DNA of 64,000 nt from Cryptomeria japonica (GCF_030272615.1 NC_081409.1:612978755-613042754), one strand, 5' to 3'; positions 23,901 through 34,567 are shown, numbered from the stretch's first letter. The notes: generated from the letters alone by a model not told the origin. Translations and numbers: made by a program.

Positions 23901-25152
23901 TCTTGCATTTGCAACACACAAAAACTATAAAGTATATCAAATGGATGTTAAATGTGCATTTCTGAATGGTGATCTTGAAGAAGAAGTTTACATTGAACAA
24001 CTTGATGGATTTTCATTGACAAAAGATAAAGATATGGTTTGTAGATTAAGGAAAGCTTTATATGGATTAAAGCAAGCTCCTAGAGCTTGGTATGCTAGAT
24101 TAGACAAATATATTTTGAAGATTGGTTACACTAAAGGTAATGTTGACAACAACTTATATTTCAAGGTGACTAATGAAGACATCTTGGTTATTGAAGTTTT
24201 TGTTGATGACATCATTTTTGGAGGAGAAGATGGTTTGTGTAAAGACTTTTCTAATAAGATGCAGGAAGAATTTGAAATGTCTATGATTGGGGAGATCAAA
24301 TTCTTTTTAGGATTGCAGATTTCACAGACTGATAAAGGTATATTCTTATGTCAATCAAAGTACTTGAAGGAATTACTGAAGAAATTTGGTATGGAAAACT
24401 CTAAACCGGTAAGTACTCCTTTGACTACAACTAATAAACTATCATTGAAGGATGATTCAACTCCTGTCAATCTGACAAGATACAAATCTATGATTGGAGG
24501 TTTACTATATTTGACACAAAAAAGACCTGATATAATGAATGCAGTGTGTATTGTTTCAAGATTTTAGAGTAATCCTAAAGAAAATCATGAATCAACAGTG
24601 AAAAGGATTTTTTGATATTTACAAGGCACAACAAATCTTAGTTTATGGTATCCTAAAGATGAAAATTTTGATTTATGTGCATACACCGATGCTAATTGGG
24701 CAGGAGATGTAGATGACAGAAAGAGAACCACCGACGGACCATTCTTTCTTGGTAGTTGATTAATTTCATGGTTGAGCAAGAAACAAAGTTGTACGTCATT
24801 ATCAACAACAAAATTAGAATATGTTGCAGCAACAACTAATTGTACTCAGGTATTATGGATTAAGCAAATGTTGAAGGACATAAAGGTAAAATGCAAAGAA
24901 CCTATCATCATTTATTGTGACAATTCAACAACAATTGATATATCTAAGAATCCGGTATTTCACTCCAAAGCTAAACATGTTTCAATCGAATATAATTTTC
25001 TGAAAGAAAATGTTGAAGCAAAAGAAGTGAGATTGGTTTATGTGAATACTAAAGAGTAGATTGCAGATATATTTACTAAGCCTTTTCTTAAGGAAAATTT
25101 TGAATATCTCAGAGAGCAGCTTGGGGTTATATCCTCACTGATAGAGACTTAG
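20994..25152 (+). pseudogene. Copia B Gag-Pol polyprotein (broken)
   Basis: Gag opens at ATG 20994 with YFRKDSLKLDGTNYGIWK; the copy of this protein in element A has about ten more N-terminal residues. Zinc knuckle CFNCNKVGHMASRC at about 21819-21860. Protease motif reads IDSECSHH: the Gly of DSG is Glu. Pre-integrase and integrase (CHVNFDC, HTDLC, IIDDYSRM, QNGVVERKN) span about 22490-23100. RT (23566-24567) retains [23 protein letters not shown] and an intact FVDDIIFGG box. RNase H (24600-25140) has AYTDANWAGD, IYCDNS and IFTKP. At least a dozen in-frame stops occur, for example at W in gag (21270), at the IN start and at TKE-stop-IADIF (25057). Its residues are close to those of A and E, so the three belong to one lineage. 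Confidence 0.93.
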
Positions 25153-25491
25153 ACAGTTGATGCTTGGCATCAAACTGACATAATTTACAAAGAAACCTTT
25201 TCCCGACTTTGATGAAGGAGAGCTACTTCTCAGGGGGAGTAGTTGGTATTTAACTGGTATTTGTATTTCTTTGGCATTTGATGTCAAAGGGGGAGAGATA
25301 TCTATGGAAAAACACATTATTCTTTGGGGAGATTATTCATTGGGGGAGAGATTTTTACACTCTGCATGTATATTTTGATTTCTGGTATTGATCTATTCTG
25401 GAGATTGTTGGTTTTTGGTTTTTGGCATTTATGCTTTGGCACTTAGATGGTTTTTCCATCTTGTGTTGCCATCAATGCCAAAGGGGGATAT
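25153..25491 (+). other. 3' untranslated region of copia B
   Basis: Contains four G-rich purine runs (about 25218, 25284, 25340, 25480). The last, AAAGGGGGATAT next to the LTR, is the polypurine tract. GATGTCAAAGGGGGAGAG at 25279 mimics it. Confidence 0.75.
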
Positions 25492-26541
25492 TGTTGGTAT
25501 TGTGGATGTGTTGTATTGGTTTTGTCATCGATGTCAACGCTTATCAACACTTATCCTTCTGGAGATCTTTGGTTATGTTCATCGGTAAGTTCAGTGACTT
25601 ATGCACAGTCATCAGTATTTGGTTCACTGGCACTAAGGATGAATTGTTATCATCTGGAGATCACTTGGTTATGTCTAAGACATGGTTTGGACACTTGGTT
25701 TTGGTGATTTAATTATTGGTCTAATCGGCCTGACATATTTGTTGTTACCGGCAAATTGGTCTAGGTTATGGACCGGTATGCATTGTCTATTCCAGATCAA
25801 CACGACACGTTATGGAGATGATTAATTAATTGGTTATTGTTGTAATTACATTGAGCCAACATGATGCATTGCATCTTGACTTATTTGTTATTAATTTTAT
25901 TGTAATATTCTTAGTGAGCCAACCTACACATTTGGTCCTAGGTTTTGGTATATATGTAAGATCTCATTTGTGAGATTATGTAATGGTATGTAATATGGTA
26001 TGGTAAGGTTGTGATATTCGGTATATGTGAATACAAGCAGAGCTACTCACACAGACATCATTTGAAGATTCAAGGAAGGTTTGAAGAAGATTATTAGAGC
26101 TTAACCGATACTGAACCTAGCATAGAAGATGCTACTTTGAGCAGTACATTGTATTGGATTTTTATAATCCATTTTGTAATCAGTGTGACTCCTATCTTGT
26201 GATTGAGCAGTGAGCTCTAGGTAGTTGGCCTTTCTGCATGTGTAGATTCTATTTGTACACACATACTATCTGCAATAGTATTATCTGAATATGGGTAAGG
26301 CTTCCCACCGTGGTTTTTCCCCTTACATAATTTCCATGTACAAATCTCTGTGTTATGTGTTGTGGATGTTGTTTCTCTTATTATTTCATGCATTAAGTTT
26401 CATTGGTATAATTGTTAATCTGTTAACCGACATTAAGTTTGGTTTACCGGTATTAAGTATCAAGTTTGATTAAGTTATATTTGGGTTGAAATTATTAGAC
26501 AACTGATTCACCCCCCTCTCAGTTGCCTTCGGGTCCTAACA
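25492..26541 (+). repeat. 3' LTR of copia B
   Basis: From TGTTGGTATTGTGG to GGGTCCTAACA. A TATA box (25949) and the block TGTAAGATCTCATT (25955-25968) mark the promoter. Short frames inside are not genes. Confidence 0.9.
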
Positions 26542-26938
26542 GGCCTCTCGTGACGACAAACCCTCTCGGCGTGGTGCTCGAGTGTTGGAATGCGGTTCAT
26601 CTCTTTGTCTTCTCTCTAAGCTCTGATATACTTCAATGCTTATGTGTGACAATGACCCTTCATTGGGCCCTATGTGGCTTATATGAGCCCCCCTCGTGGG
26701 CCCATCCCTTCGTTTTCTCTCTTCTTCTATCTCTTCTCGTATTTCCTCAATCATTTTTCTCTTTCTTTCTCATTCACTCATCATTTTTCCTCCTTCCTCC
26801 TTCTTTTCAAGAATTTTTCTGCTATCTTTTTAAAAAAAATTCCAAAAAATTCTTGAGGGGGCAGACACCACCCGTGCTTTACGTCGAGGCATCCTCTTTC
26901 TTCTATCTTTTACCCATCGCCAAATTTTGCCACTGCAT
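26542..26938 (+). other. 3' untranslated tail of gypsy element J
   Basis: Pyrimidine-rich sequence leading to a polypurine tract. Includes a 12-bp perfect inverted repeat (see 26807). The body of this element is not recognisable upstream. Confidence 0.5.
26807..26856. repeat. Inverted repeat, 12-bp arms, 26-bp loop
   Basis: TCAAGAATTTTT at 26807-26818 is the exact reverse complement of AAAAATTCTTGA at 26845-26856. It is followed immediately by a G5 run. As RNA it would form a stem-loop about 80 nt upstream of the gypsy polypurine tract, and might act in transcript 3' processing. That role is a guess. Confidence 0.8.
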
Positions 26939-26953
26939 AAAATGGGGGCAAAA
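26939..26953 (+). promoter_or_regulatory. Polypurine tract of gypsy J
   Basis: AAAATGGGGGCAAAA directly before TGTAGAAAC, closely like the tract of element C at 19034. Confidence 0.75.
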
Positions 26954-28261
26954 TGTAGAAACTTAAATTAATTATTTTAATTAATTTAACTCTCCCTGTT
27001 AATCCTTATTTCTCAATATTAATTAAATTTAATCTAATTAATATTGTCACTATAATCCAATTGATGATTTATTTATTTAATAAATCAATTTCCCTTTATT
27101 CTTCTAAGGCATGCAAAATTAATTATTCTTAAATCCCCCCTTTAATTAGTTAATCTCAATTAATTAATTAATCTTTGTGATTCTTACAAATCACCTGTTT
27201 CTAATCCATCATTCGCCTAATTAATTCTTCTAGAAACCCTCTTAATCCCACTTACCATTATTTCCTAATTTTTGATTGCCTCCACTCATTATCTCTCCTA
27301 GTCAAATCCTCCTACAAATCCCACTTGCTCTAATCCCACCTAATCCCTCTTCAAATCTTTCTTCTACTGGGTTGTTAGTGGCTGATCTCCATGATTAGCC
27401 ACAAAGTCAACTCCTTGTCCCCTCACTCAACCACTTTCCTTAAATGTTCTTCTCACATCTCTCTATGCATCCCCCCATCCAACTACCTTCCTTAAATTCT
27501 CTTTTCCTAGGTGAATGTGAGATTTTCACAAATCTCACATTCATCTAGGTATCCCTTCACCCAAGGAATTTTTAATTCCTTTTTATTCCTCCAATCCCCA
27601 TACTCCCTTTTTGGAGAATTTTTAAATCCTTCTTCTCATCATCCAAGGAATGTTTTTATTCCTTTTGTCTTCCCTATGTGCATCGGGAAGCTTTCCCAAT
27701 AAACCTTGAGGAGTGTGGAGACAAGAAATGCCTTATGGCATATCTCTTGGACTCCACACTTGTCTTGTCAACCCCTCTTGATCCATGTGTGGGCTCACAT
27801 GCAATCTTTTCCCTCCATCTTGGATCAATCCTAGCCCTCCATTTCTTCTCCCCTTCTTCTATGAATTGGGGACTCCACTCCTTCACTTGACATCTCCAAG
27901 CTTTGTAAGTTCATGTTGCTCTTTTGAGTCCTAGAAATCATCCAAGCACCTAAACTATAGCCAAATTTCTACTCATCCATCATTTAGCCATTTATCTTGC
28001 ATATCCATTCCATCCTCAATCCATCCATTTCATTATCCTCTCAATAATCTTGCACACAATTGGAGGGCCAACCATTTTCAACCAAGGAGAAAATCTAATC
28101 AGGTTGGAGAAGGGGCGCTACTTCAACCTCATCCTGCTCAATTCAAGGAACAAGTGAATATTTGTGAAGGTATAATGATGTTTGCTAAGTTTATTTGAAT
28201 GTTTATGCATATTTTTATTCAGACTAAGCATCTATCTTCACATTAGTTTTCCCTTGGTTCA
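26954..28261 (+). repeat. Gypsy LTR J
   Basis: Bounded by TGTAGAAAC and GGTTCA, about 1.3 kb, with AT-rich repeated TTAATTAATT at its start. A polypurine tract precedes it and a primer-binding-site motif follows it, so a single LTR carries the outer marks of both a 3' and a 5' LTR. No second copy is in the window. Short frames inside (for example 27511-27890) are not genes. Confidence 0.7.
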
Positions 28262-28284
28262 TTTTGGCATGCCCGGTGGGACCC
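28262..28284 (+). promoter_or_regulatory. Candidate primer-binding site after LTR J
   Basis: TGGCATGCCCGGTGGGACC at 28265-28283, four bases after the LTR end, resembles the site seen in Tat-type plant gypsy elements. tRNA not assigned. Confidence 0.6.
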
Positions 28285-28499
28285 ACATCCTTAATTTAAT
28301 ATTTTTTATGAAGTTTTTGTAAGTTTTCAGTCGTAGGTATCAGATTAGCACGAATGACTACACTTTGGCGCGAGCGATACAGATTCAGCATGGGCGATAC
28401 GGGCTTCGACATGTCTAGTTTAAATTTTAAATTTTCATAACTCACCCTTTTACAGGTTTGCTGATCAGCACAAGCGCTGTGGGAACATATGGTACAGAT
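28285..28499 (+). other. Leader-like sequence of gypsy J
   Basis: Contains GCGAGCGATACAG and GGGCGATACGGGC, then TTTTCATAACTCACC. It reads as a 5' untranslated leader that stops where the minus-strand RNase H remnant of element F begins, around 28500. Confidence 0.45.
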
Positions 28500-28890
28500 G
28501 TCAATTCTACTTTAAATTTCTTCAACCCTTTGAGTGGTTCTAATGAACTTGGAGCTTGTGCCAATGAATTTGCTACTTGATTCTTCGAACAATAAACTGA
28601 TTTGATGTTGATTACCTCAAAGCTTTTGATGAGGTCCCAAACTCTATTGTAATAGCAGATTAACTGTTTGTCATGACAAACATATTGTCTTCTCACTGGA
28701 GTGATGACAACTTCTAAGTCTCTAAATACGTGTAATATTTTAACCTTCATTTGGATAGCTAAGAGCAATCCATGGATTAGGGACTCATATTTTGCTACGT
28801 TGTTTGTACATGGGAATTACAATCTATGGGTCACGAGGTATGCCTCTTTTCATGGACTAATAAATTCAAATCTTGCCTCGACTCCCTTCT
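28500..28890 (-). pseudogene. RNase H domain remnant of gypsy F
   Basis: The minus-strand translation contains EARFEF, FPCTNNVAKYESLIHGLLLAI, VKILHVFRDLEVV, VWDLIKSFEVINIKSVYCSK, then NQVANSLAQAPSSL. This matches the RNase H fold of plant gypsy elements: the N-A-E-Y motif holds the second catalytic acid, here NVAKYE with Glu to Lys, and the GDSELV aspartate is RDLEVV here. Both substitutions would remove activity. The first strand with the catalytic FDG is not recognisable because of stops near 28900. Sequence below 28500 probably belongs to the leader of gypsy J although the frame stays open to 28442. Confidence 0.8.
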
Positions 28891-29004
28891 TAGATTTAGA
28901 TCTGTTGAACTACAATGTCTATGTTTAGTTTTCATCTTATAGGTGTTGACATTGTTTCAAATGATCTTGCGGCTCTACAAGTTCTTTTGTTGATACGACT
29001 TTCT

Positions 29005-29391
29005 CTATAAAAGGAACCTTTCTTGGTTTCCAACATCATCTTTGAGTAGTTTTATCTTCTTTCCTTTGAATGCATGTGGGACCTTCTTGTACACTTTTTC
29101 TAAAGCAACTTTGCACATGGTACATGTTAATTCTGAATGGAAGGCATTATGTATTCTACACCAATTTGGTAGCAACAAGTCTTTGATTAACGCTTTATTA
29201 TTCAAATCCATTCCTTGATTTATATTATTGAGGATAAATTTCTTGAAATTTTTAAATGTTCCTTCACCATTTACAGAAGAATCATTGTCACTTTCAATGA
29301 TGGATTCAATCGATTGAGTTACAGGCTGGGCATTATCCTCTTTTATTGATCCTTGGAGCATAAGAACTTCTCCAATTATATAAGTGCCCAT
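29005..29391 (-). pseudogene. Gypsy F segment with Cys/His motif, after protease
   Basis: An open 128-residue frame. Near residue 85 it has NWCRIHNAFHSELTCTMCKVA, closely like NWCQLHNTSQHSELQCPKFKVA in the Gag region at 31050-31150. The shared pattern is W-C-x2-H-N-x2-3-H-S-E-L-x-C-x3-K-V-A. Its place after the protease and before RNase H is unusual, since RT should be here. It may be a duplicated Gag segment. Confidence 0.55.
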
Positions 29392-29469
29392 GTCTGCTTC
29401 TAGAAAGAGGATTTAATTATTTTCTCCATATTCAAATATCATTAGTTTCAATCTTCGAGTATTATCTAT

Positions 29470-29800
29470 CTTGATTTGATTGGCAACCATTTCCAAGGCA
29501 ACCACATGTGTAAAAAATTTGTTGCCACATACCCATTCAATCACCTGGACCAATCCCTGCTTAAAAGAATACCATATCCATCTAGAATATCAACCACTAA
29601 AATATCAATGTAGTTCTGGATCCTTGGGTCAACTGCTAAATTGCATATGGATATTTTTTAGTTCCCCAACAAATAGGATCTATGTTTTATCAAGTTGGGT
29701 AACTTTCTTGTTTGTAGACATAGGCGCAAGACCTAATCTTTGACATACTACAAGAGGCATGACATTTCTAGATGCACCAAAGTCCATCAAGCAATTATAT
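29470..29800 (-). pseudogene. Aspartic protease remnant of gypsy F
   Basis: Minus-strand frame reads NCLMDFGASRNVMPLVVCQRLGL, then KVTQLDKT, a frame break, then VDPRIQNYIDILVVDILDGYGILL. This is the retropepsin region of plant gypsy elements, normally MDxGASxNVMPLxVCxxLG followed by VVDIPxxYGMLL. The active-site triplet is DFG here in place of D-S/T-G. A stop (TAG) after QLDKT and a frame shift disable it. Confidence 0.85.
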
Positions 29801-30281
29801 AAAAAATTGCAAAAAATTTCATAGATAAAAGCAATGGGGATGGTTCATCTTTTCCTTGATAGAAAACCACATGCTTTTCTTTTTGGGGTGCTGACTTATG
29901 TTCTAGGATCATTGAAAGTGATGATCTACTTGGGATGGAATCAAGGTTTTCTTTTTGCATAAGACCTTTCTTTGCAATGACTTCCTCCTTCTTATCAGGT
30001 TTCTCAATATTCACCTTGCTATCTTTAGTGACAGTATTCGTATGTATGACAGGTGTCTTTTTGCTTTCCACCGTGTTCTCATTCTTAACTGATTCTTTAT
30101 TTTATGTTCTATTAGCCTTTTCAGGGGTGCTTATCTTTTGAGGCACATCCTCTTTCTTTGATGAGTCAGTTAAACTCTAGATCACGTAGATTGGATTTGA
30201 CAACTGTCAATTATTATTTGTTTGATCTTTAGGGGTAAAAGGCACCTCCTAAACCACATTGGTATTCTAAGTTGTATGCGG

Positions 30282-30953
30282 CTAGGAAGCGTTTGTCTGA
30301 TTCCTTGAAAAATTAGATGCATTATGATTGGTATTCCTTCTTGTAGCATTATCTAGACTTCCAATTAACATCTCTTGAATTTCGGGTACTCTCATTAGTT
30401 CCATTAGAGAGAGACTCATTTTAACTTTCTTGAATTCTTCAAGAACATATGCACTAAGTCTTTTCACTTTTCTTTGAGAAGCAGTAGCTTGATTCCTATC
30501 TTGTCCTTGGGGAACAATATGATTTGTTTATATTTGAGATGGACTCATGTTTCTAGTTTGGACTTGTGGAGCAGTCACACCTTGCCTATACTCAAGTGCA
30601 TCCTTAGGATAACCTAGAGTGTTGCTTAGGTTGGGAGTTGGTGGTGTCAAGAAGTTTTTGGGAGGAATTGATGTCGTTAAGGTACTTTGTGTCTTATTAT
30701 TCCTCTGGTAAACTCTAAGCTGGTTGTTACCAAATATTTGCTTGTAGTTTTGAACTTCTCTTGTTCCTTCCACCAGGATGTTGTTATGAAGCAGAGGCAA
30801 TAGATAATATGATTCTTCAATTGGCCTGTTTGTAAATAAAGGTGGGAACTTTGAACTTGGTGGTACCATAGGAGCTTTTGCCAATGCAGGTGGAAATATA
30901 CTGTCTTGATCTGGCATGTCTTCATCCATGGGAGGAAATTGAAAATCCTCCAA
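30282..30953 (-). pseudogene. Gag-protease linker of gypsy F
   Basis: Two open frames on the minus strand: a Pro/Gln-rich 141-residue piece (30953-30528, with FPPMDEDMPDQDSIFPPALAK) and a 61-residue piece (30467-30282) with LEEFKKVKMSLSLMELMRVPEIQEMLIGSL. Short helical xLxELMRxPExxxxLI stretches of this kind precede the protease in plant gypsy polyproteins. The assignment rests mainly on position. Confidence 0.55.
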
Positions 30954-31040
30954 AATTAGGGCTTGATCATATCTAAATGTGGGGACTATATCATATCTAG
31001 TTGTTGGAGGATTCTCTACTGCCTCATTGTTATTTACTTC

Positions 31041-31400
31041 CTATTGGTATATGTCAAACGCAACTTTGAATTTAGGACATTGTAATTCAGAATGTTGACT
31101 TGTGTTATGCAATTGACACCAATTTGATAGGGTTGTTTTAGCAAGGAAAACCTTGTCAGATGGTTGTTTTTCAGCTGTCAGTGGGTTGTCCAAAGGTGAA
31201 GAAATGTTTACATTATTAGGCATGGTGTTTCACATCCTTTTATGAAATCCTTGATTGCTATCATGAAACCCCTGATTATTTCCTTAATAGTTTTGGCTAT
31301 TTCCTTGGAAATTCTTATGATTACTTTAATAATTTTGATAGTTGCGTTGATTGTTGTAGGAGTTCCTTTACATACTTTGTAATTGATTATTCTAATTTCA
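31041..31400 (-). pseudogene. Gag C-terminal region of gypsy F
   Basis: Contains the Cys/His motif NWCQLHNTSQHSELQCPKF at about 31060-31130 on the minus strand, preceded by low-complexity Asn/Ile/Gln-rich sequence (frame shifted). In this family the segment normally binds nucleic acid through zinc-knuckle-like residues. Confidence 0.6.
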
Positions 31401-31754
31401 TAGCTAAGTGACATCAGATGATAACTTCTTTACTCATTCAATTAACTCTCTCATCTCTTCCTTTTCTTTTGGCATTCTAGTGGATGTTGGTGCACCTTGT
31501 GGGGTATACTGGATGTGTTGAGGAAGTTTGTGAAACTTGATTATTCAGATGTAATACCAACTGATTAAATGGTTACGTAGCTAAGTGACATCAGATGATA
31601 ACTTCTTTACTCATTCAATTAACTCTCTCATCTCTTCCTTTTCTTTTGGCATTCTAGTGGATGTTGGTGCACCTTGTGGGGTATACTGGATATGTTGAGG
31701 AAGTTTGTGAAACTTGATTATTCAGATGTAATACCAACTGATTAAATGGTTGCG
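31401..31754. repeat. 177-bp tandem duplication in gag of gypsy F
   Basis: TAGCTAAGTGACATCAGATG starts at 31401 and again at 31578, a 177-bp step. The two units differ at only a few positions, such as GGATGTGTTG versus GGATATGTTG. 177 is divisible by three, so the duplication keeps the reading frame (59 codons). Confidence 0.9.
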
Positions 31755-33399
31755 GAGCTGAATATATTGATAATGGAATTGGATTTAGTACTGGTGTCTG
31801 ATGGATCAATTCTTGGTTTAATCCTTGTATCTAGTTAGTCTCCATTGATGCTCCCATGAAGTAAAGGACCTGCGATGTTCTGACCCAACCCTCTGGTAAC
31901 CTTGACTACTTTACTGTATGTTATGCACAAATTGGCTGGAGGAGGATGAGCTTTTACAAACATTACCATGAGAGGGTCTAAAGCATGGTAATATATTTCT
32001 TGTGCATCCGTCGCAAGATAATGGGGCTTCAACCTCATGTACGCCCTATGGAATATATCATTGAATGAGTTGATTGGCTCATGCCCAGTTCTTCTACATT
32101 CAATGAATTGTCTATAAAATTCTATTGGTGTAATTGGAAGGCGAAACTTGCCAAGGAAAGCATCCTTAAGGAATTCCCATGATGTGATAGATCTTATAGG
32201 TAAATGGATAAATCAAGAAAGTGCTTCATCTCCCAAGGAGTATGGAAAGAGTTTGCAAGCTAAATCCCCAAATCAGATTGTCTTAATCCTCAAATGATCT
32301 TAAAATAACTTGATGTGATCTTCAGCAGTTTGGTTTGGATATTTAGGATGAAACTTAGAACAAAAGTTCTATGGGTTTTTTGACATATCATGGTAAGTTG
32401 CAAACTGAAGAGGAGTCAGGTTGTTGACCATCCACATTGCTCCATGTGGTGGAGGAGGATGGGGAGGTGGGGGAGGTATCTAGTGAGCCATTATCCTCCC
32501 ACTTGGTTAATAACTTGACTGCACACTTGATTGATTGATTGTTGGAATCACTAGTTGGCTTACTTCTTGTACACATGACTGAATTACGCTGTTATGAGCG
32601 GTTCCTTGATCTATATCCTACTCTTGGTCTTGGTTGGTACCTTGATCTTGATCTTGTTCTTGGTATTGGGGTAGTGGATTTTGAAATAAATTGGAAATAT
32701 TTCCTACCCCCGACTTATTTTCCCAATCAAATATTGAATCTAAACTAGGAGTCTCTTGATTGGATGAGGCTTCATGTCTTATGGTTATTGTCTTAGGTGT
32801 ATACCTCAATCATTGATGCTTCCTTTCTTCTTGTGCTAACCATAGAACTCTTTGAAAATTCTTAGGTGAAAGTGAATTGATATGATCTAGTGTGATTTTC
32901 CTTGAATTTATTAATGCAAGGGAAGTAGAGTGAGGGGGAAATTTTGATGAAGGAGTGCTATTTCAATATCAACACCAATCTCTATAGCCTTTTCTTCTTC
33001 TTCAATCAAAACAAGATGCACATCAATATACTGGTTGCCACTTCTCCTTTCATTCCAAGAAAGATGGTCAAGTCCGGTGATGATGTATTCTTGATGATGA
33101 TTGTATTTAATGTTTTGTTGTATCACTTATGATAAGCCTCTATGTGGTAGCCCCATTGTCGTTCATGATAGATTTATTTGCTTGATTGGTTGTTCTAGAA
33201 ATAACAGTGATCTAAGGTTGATTTCCCAATTCTTTTTCCTTGTCAATGACTCTCCTCACTTATCTAAACTCGAATGAACTTTCCTGATTCCTCCATACAA
33301 GATTATTGAACTGTGAAATGATATCTTGTTGTTCACCTAATGCAACTCTTCTTTTGTCAAAACCATGTGATTTGAAACAATAATCTTTCACTTCATGTC
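31755..33399 (-). pseudogene. Gag of gypsy F (broken)
   Basis: Starting near 33435 on the minus strand, frames read GHEVKDYCFKSHGFD, FNNLVWRNQESSFEF and IDKEKELGNQP, then further down QWLRYTPKTI. The retrotransposon gag domain lies at about 32400-31850: MWMVNNLTPLQF, then SITSWEFLKDAFLGKF, IEFYRQFIECRRTGHEPI and FNDIFHRAYMRL, then ATDAQEIYYHALDPLM. This is the capsid-forming region of plant gypsy Gag (W-E-x-L-K-x-x-F-L-x-K-F followed by F-x-x-L-x-Q). Many stops and frame shifts interrupt it. Shadow frames on the plus strand are disregarded. Confidence 0.8.
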
Positions 33400-33420
33400 C
33401 TCCTTCTAGCACCAATTTTG
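33400..33420 (-). promoter_or_regulatory. Candidate primer-binding site of gypsy F
   Basis: On the minus strand, after CCATCAACA (likely LTR end), comes AAATTGGTGCTAGAAGGAGG. Position and TTGGTGC start fit a primer-binding site. tRNA not assigned. Confidence 0.45.
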
Positions 33421-34300
33421 TTGATGGTTTTTTCATGCACTATGCAACATAGAATAAAATACCAAAGGAACTCTATCATCTCTTGCATAATAACTCCCAA
33501 GTGATAAATATTTGCAAAGGATCCCATGAGATGACTTCAAGGTTCTTGATGTTAGGTCTTAACGTGTTGGATAACTTCAATGGTGTGATGTGATTTGTTA
33601 TACATGCGAGGGGAATTATGTACTATCTTGATTTAATCTTAAATAGTTATGACGTTCTTAAAATGATGTGATATCGCTCTTTTCTTCTTCTACTGATTGT
33701 TGATAAAAAAGTGAAAAAGAGAATAGGGTGTAGGAATGCTATTCTAAACTAGGAATGCAAGACAATGGACAATCTCAAGTGAGCTCAACTAAGCTTTGCT
33801 TTGACATCTTATGAACATCTCCATAATGGTAGTGCAATCTTCTAAGAGTAGCTCAATGATTTTCAAATAATTGACTCAAACATAGACACATTCAAAATGA
33901 AGCATATCAATGATATATAGTAATTGAGATTCAACTGAAGCTGAACGATTCTAGTTGACCACGCAAGGTGAGTATGCAATCAACAAATTGGTAGTGGTAT
34001 GGATAGTGGAGATTCACTATCAATCATGCACATGTATCTTTCACTCATCTAAAAAAGTCAAAGAAAATCTATTATATTTTTTTTTATGTTTTGCTGATTA
34101 TAAGCTCTCACAAAAGGTATTAAGAAATAAGAAAATTCTCCAAGAATTCAATAAGTCATCAATACTACAACTATTTTATTAATTTCTAAAACATCAAGAA
34201 ATAACTCTTCAAAGTATTTTGATAGATCTCCTTCTTCTAATTTCTTCTTCTAGTGTTTGATCTCTAATGATAATAATGAGATACAATGAAATGAACTGGG

Positions 34301-34309
34301 CTTATATAG
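34301..34309 (-). promoter_or_regulatory. TATA box of gypsy F LTR
   Basis: Minus strand CTATATAAG in a GC-richer context (GGGAGCTCTATATAAGCCC), about 65 bp downstream of the telobox palindrome. Its context is that of a classical plant core promoter. Confidence 0.65.
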
Positions 34310-34372
34310 AGCTCCCAATTACAATGGATGGCCAAGTTTGAACTAAAATGAAGGGTCCATATTTTGTGACCT

Positions 34373-34390
34373 AAACCCTAATTAGGGTTT
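34373..34390. promoter_or_regulatory. Telobox palindrome
   Basis: AAACCCTAATTAGGGTTT, a perfect 18-bp palindrome formed by two head-to-head AAACCCTAA telobox motifs. Teloboxes are known in plants to be bound by TRB-type and other Myb-like factors. Confidence 0.7.
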
Positions 34391-34567
34391 GTTATTACAA
34401 AATACCTAACTTGTTGCAAAGCATTAAATGAAAACCAATGGGAATATGACATCCATTTGGCAAAAAATATGAGAAAAATCCTCCAATAAGAAAAATGATG
34501 CCACATAGGATCATACCAAACTTTCTTCTAGAATCTTGTTGCCCTTATCCTTTTCTCTTTTTGAAAA

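Larger units (their letters stand above)
20948..26541 (+). mobile_element. Ty1/copia element B, 5' LTR mostly deleted
   Basis: Plus-strand copia element. Only about the first 45 bp of the 5' LTR remain (20948-20993), fused to gag. The polyprotein pseudogene (20994-25152) and a full 3' LTR (25492-26541) follow. Outer flanks GGCCC (20943-20947) and GGCCT (26542-26546) are a probable 5-bp target-site duplication with one change. No primer-binding site remains. Confidence 0.9.
28500..34560 (-). mobile_element. Gypsy element F (minus strand), truncated
   Basis: Order along the minus strand: LTR (34560-33425) with TATA box, primer-binding-site candidate, gag, a gag-protease linker, aspartic protease, a second Cys/His motif, then RNase H. 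RT and integrase are absent and there is no 3' LTR. The 3' end is cut at the leader of gypsy J. Non-chromoviral gypsy lineage is suggested by the gag and protease sequence. Confidence 0.75.
33425..34560 (-). repeat. 5' LTR of gypsy F
   Basis: About 1.1 kb between the end of the minus-strand ORF at 34568 and the primer-binding-site candidate. It carries a TATA box and a telobox palindrome (see separate entries). The exact left edge on the element strand is not fixed because no second LTR copy is present. Confidence 0.55.

Noticed and set aside
25388-25712. Three overlapping ORFs at the end of copia B
   Set aside because: They lie in the 3' untranslated region and LTR and do not continue the polyprotein.
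26523-26966. 147-codon plus-strand ORF
   Set aside because: Crosses the copia B LTR end and a pyrimidine-rich untranslated region; no domain.
28442-28499. Extension of the RNase H frame to 28442
   Set aside because: This part reads better as the leader of gypsy J on the plus strand; the frame is open by chance.
34373-34390. Telobox palindrome as interstitial telomere
   Set aside because: Only one motif on each side; telomeric DNA would show several TTTAGGG units.
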